Position numbers and translations under genes: made by a program
Part shown: positions 14,107-14,247 of the stretch, piece by piece
Position numbering within the stretch: the stretch's first letter is position 1
How the letters are laid out: each line of letters starts with the position of its first letter
Origin: Candidatus Methanomethylophilaceae archaeon
GTDB taxonomy: Archaea > Thermoplasmatota > Thermoplasmata > Methanomassiliicoccales > Methanomethylophilaceae
DNA: 14,247 nucleotides
Reading direction: 5' to 3'
Assembly (NCBI GenBank): GCA_011620825.1
Contig: WOYN01000041.1
Location: 1 to 14,247 of the forward strand
The notes under the pieces: model-generated
The model's database searches: none
Seen by the model: only the letters and a program-made list of their open reading frames with translations
Told to the model about the DNA's origin: nothing

Positions 14107-14247
14107 ATGACCGATGAAAAATTCGTTGAAACTGCATCTGAAGAGAAACCCGACGAGATCTGCGAGGCCGAGGCAGATGCAGAACAGGAACTGGAGCAGG
14201 ACTACGATGACGTGGAGATCCTGCAGGCCGCGGTCGACCAAGGCCAG
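14107..14247 (+). CDS. Acidic protein of unknown function, 3' end missing
   Basis: Only the first 47 residues are visible (MTDEKFVETASEEKPDEICE and onward), running off the right edge. The segment is very acidic, rich in Glu and Asp with a few hydrophobics (DVEILQAAVDQG at the end). It is probably a disordered N-terminal extension, possibly with helical or coiled-coil tendency, before a domain not in view. There is no signal peptide. The start is chosen by the GGAGGA site. No family can be assigned. The strong translation signal suggests a well-expressed product. Confidence 0.7.
   Translation, partial: MTDEKFVETASEEKPDEICEAEADAEQELEQDYDDVEILQAAVDQGQ

Overview
The window looks archaeal, most likely from a Methanomassiliicoccales-type methanogen (Thermoplasmata) or close relative. 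That assignment is inference. The sequence-level reasons are a tRNA-Ser with no encoded CCA, TATA-like boxes about 22-32 nt upstream of most start codons (leaderless or nearly leaderless mRNAs), an XPD/Rad3 iron-sulfur helicase, an HxlR regulator, and abundant Sel1/TPR proteins typical of gut lineages. This is chromosomal housekeeping and accessory DNA. I see no CRISPR array, insertion sequence, phage gene or origin.

Left part (1-4255). A truncated iron-sulfur flavoprotein gene (minus) is divergent from an HxlR regulator (plus); a 32-bp dyad sits on the TATA box between them. Next is an HPr-kinase-like P-loop protein (plus). Its end overlaps the end of an sfsA gene (minus) broken by three single-base losses. 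sfsA is joined by an ATGA overlap to an upstream nitroreductase gene. Upstream of that, on the same strand, is tRNA-Ser(UGA), then a BASS-family transporter.

Middle part (4282-9663). An XPD-like helicase with an N-terminal zinc ribbon lies 26 nt upstream of the transporter, probably in one transcript. A TPR-like protein gene follows on the minus strand. It is divergent from a plus-strand pair, pyridoxal/pyridoxamine kinase and a GNAT acetyltransferase. Positions 8796-9740 hold no intact gene, only the remains of an exported protein with a signal-peptide-like start and an InlB-B-like repeat, disrupted by at least two frameshifts.

Right part (9741-14247). A YgiQ-type radical SAM gene overlaps a gene for a small HExxH zinc-peptidase-like protein. 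A convergent 32-residue Lys/Ala/Pro-rich ORF is followed by two consecutive Sel1-repeat genes, the second ending in a four-cysteine tail. The window closes inside an acidic ORF that has the only strong Shine-Dalgarno sequence noticed here.

The most interesting points are the HxlR/flavoprotein redox switch and its operator, the orphan HprK-like kinase, the two decaying genes, the small basic protein and the Sel1 pair. No clearly new multi-gene system is demonstrable from sequence alone.
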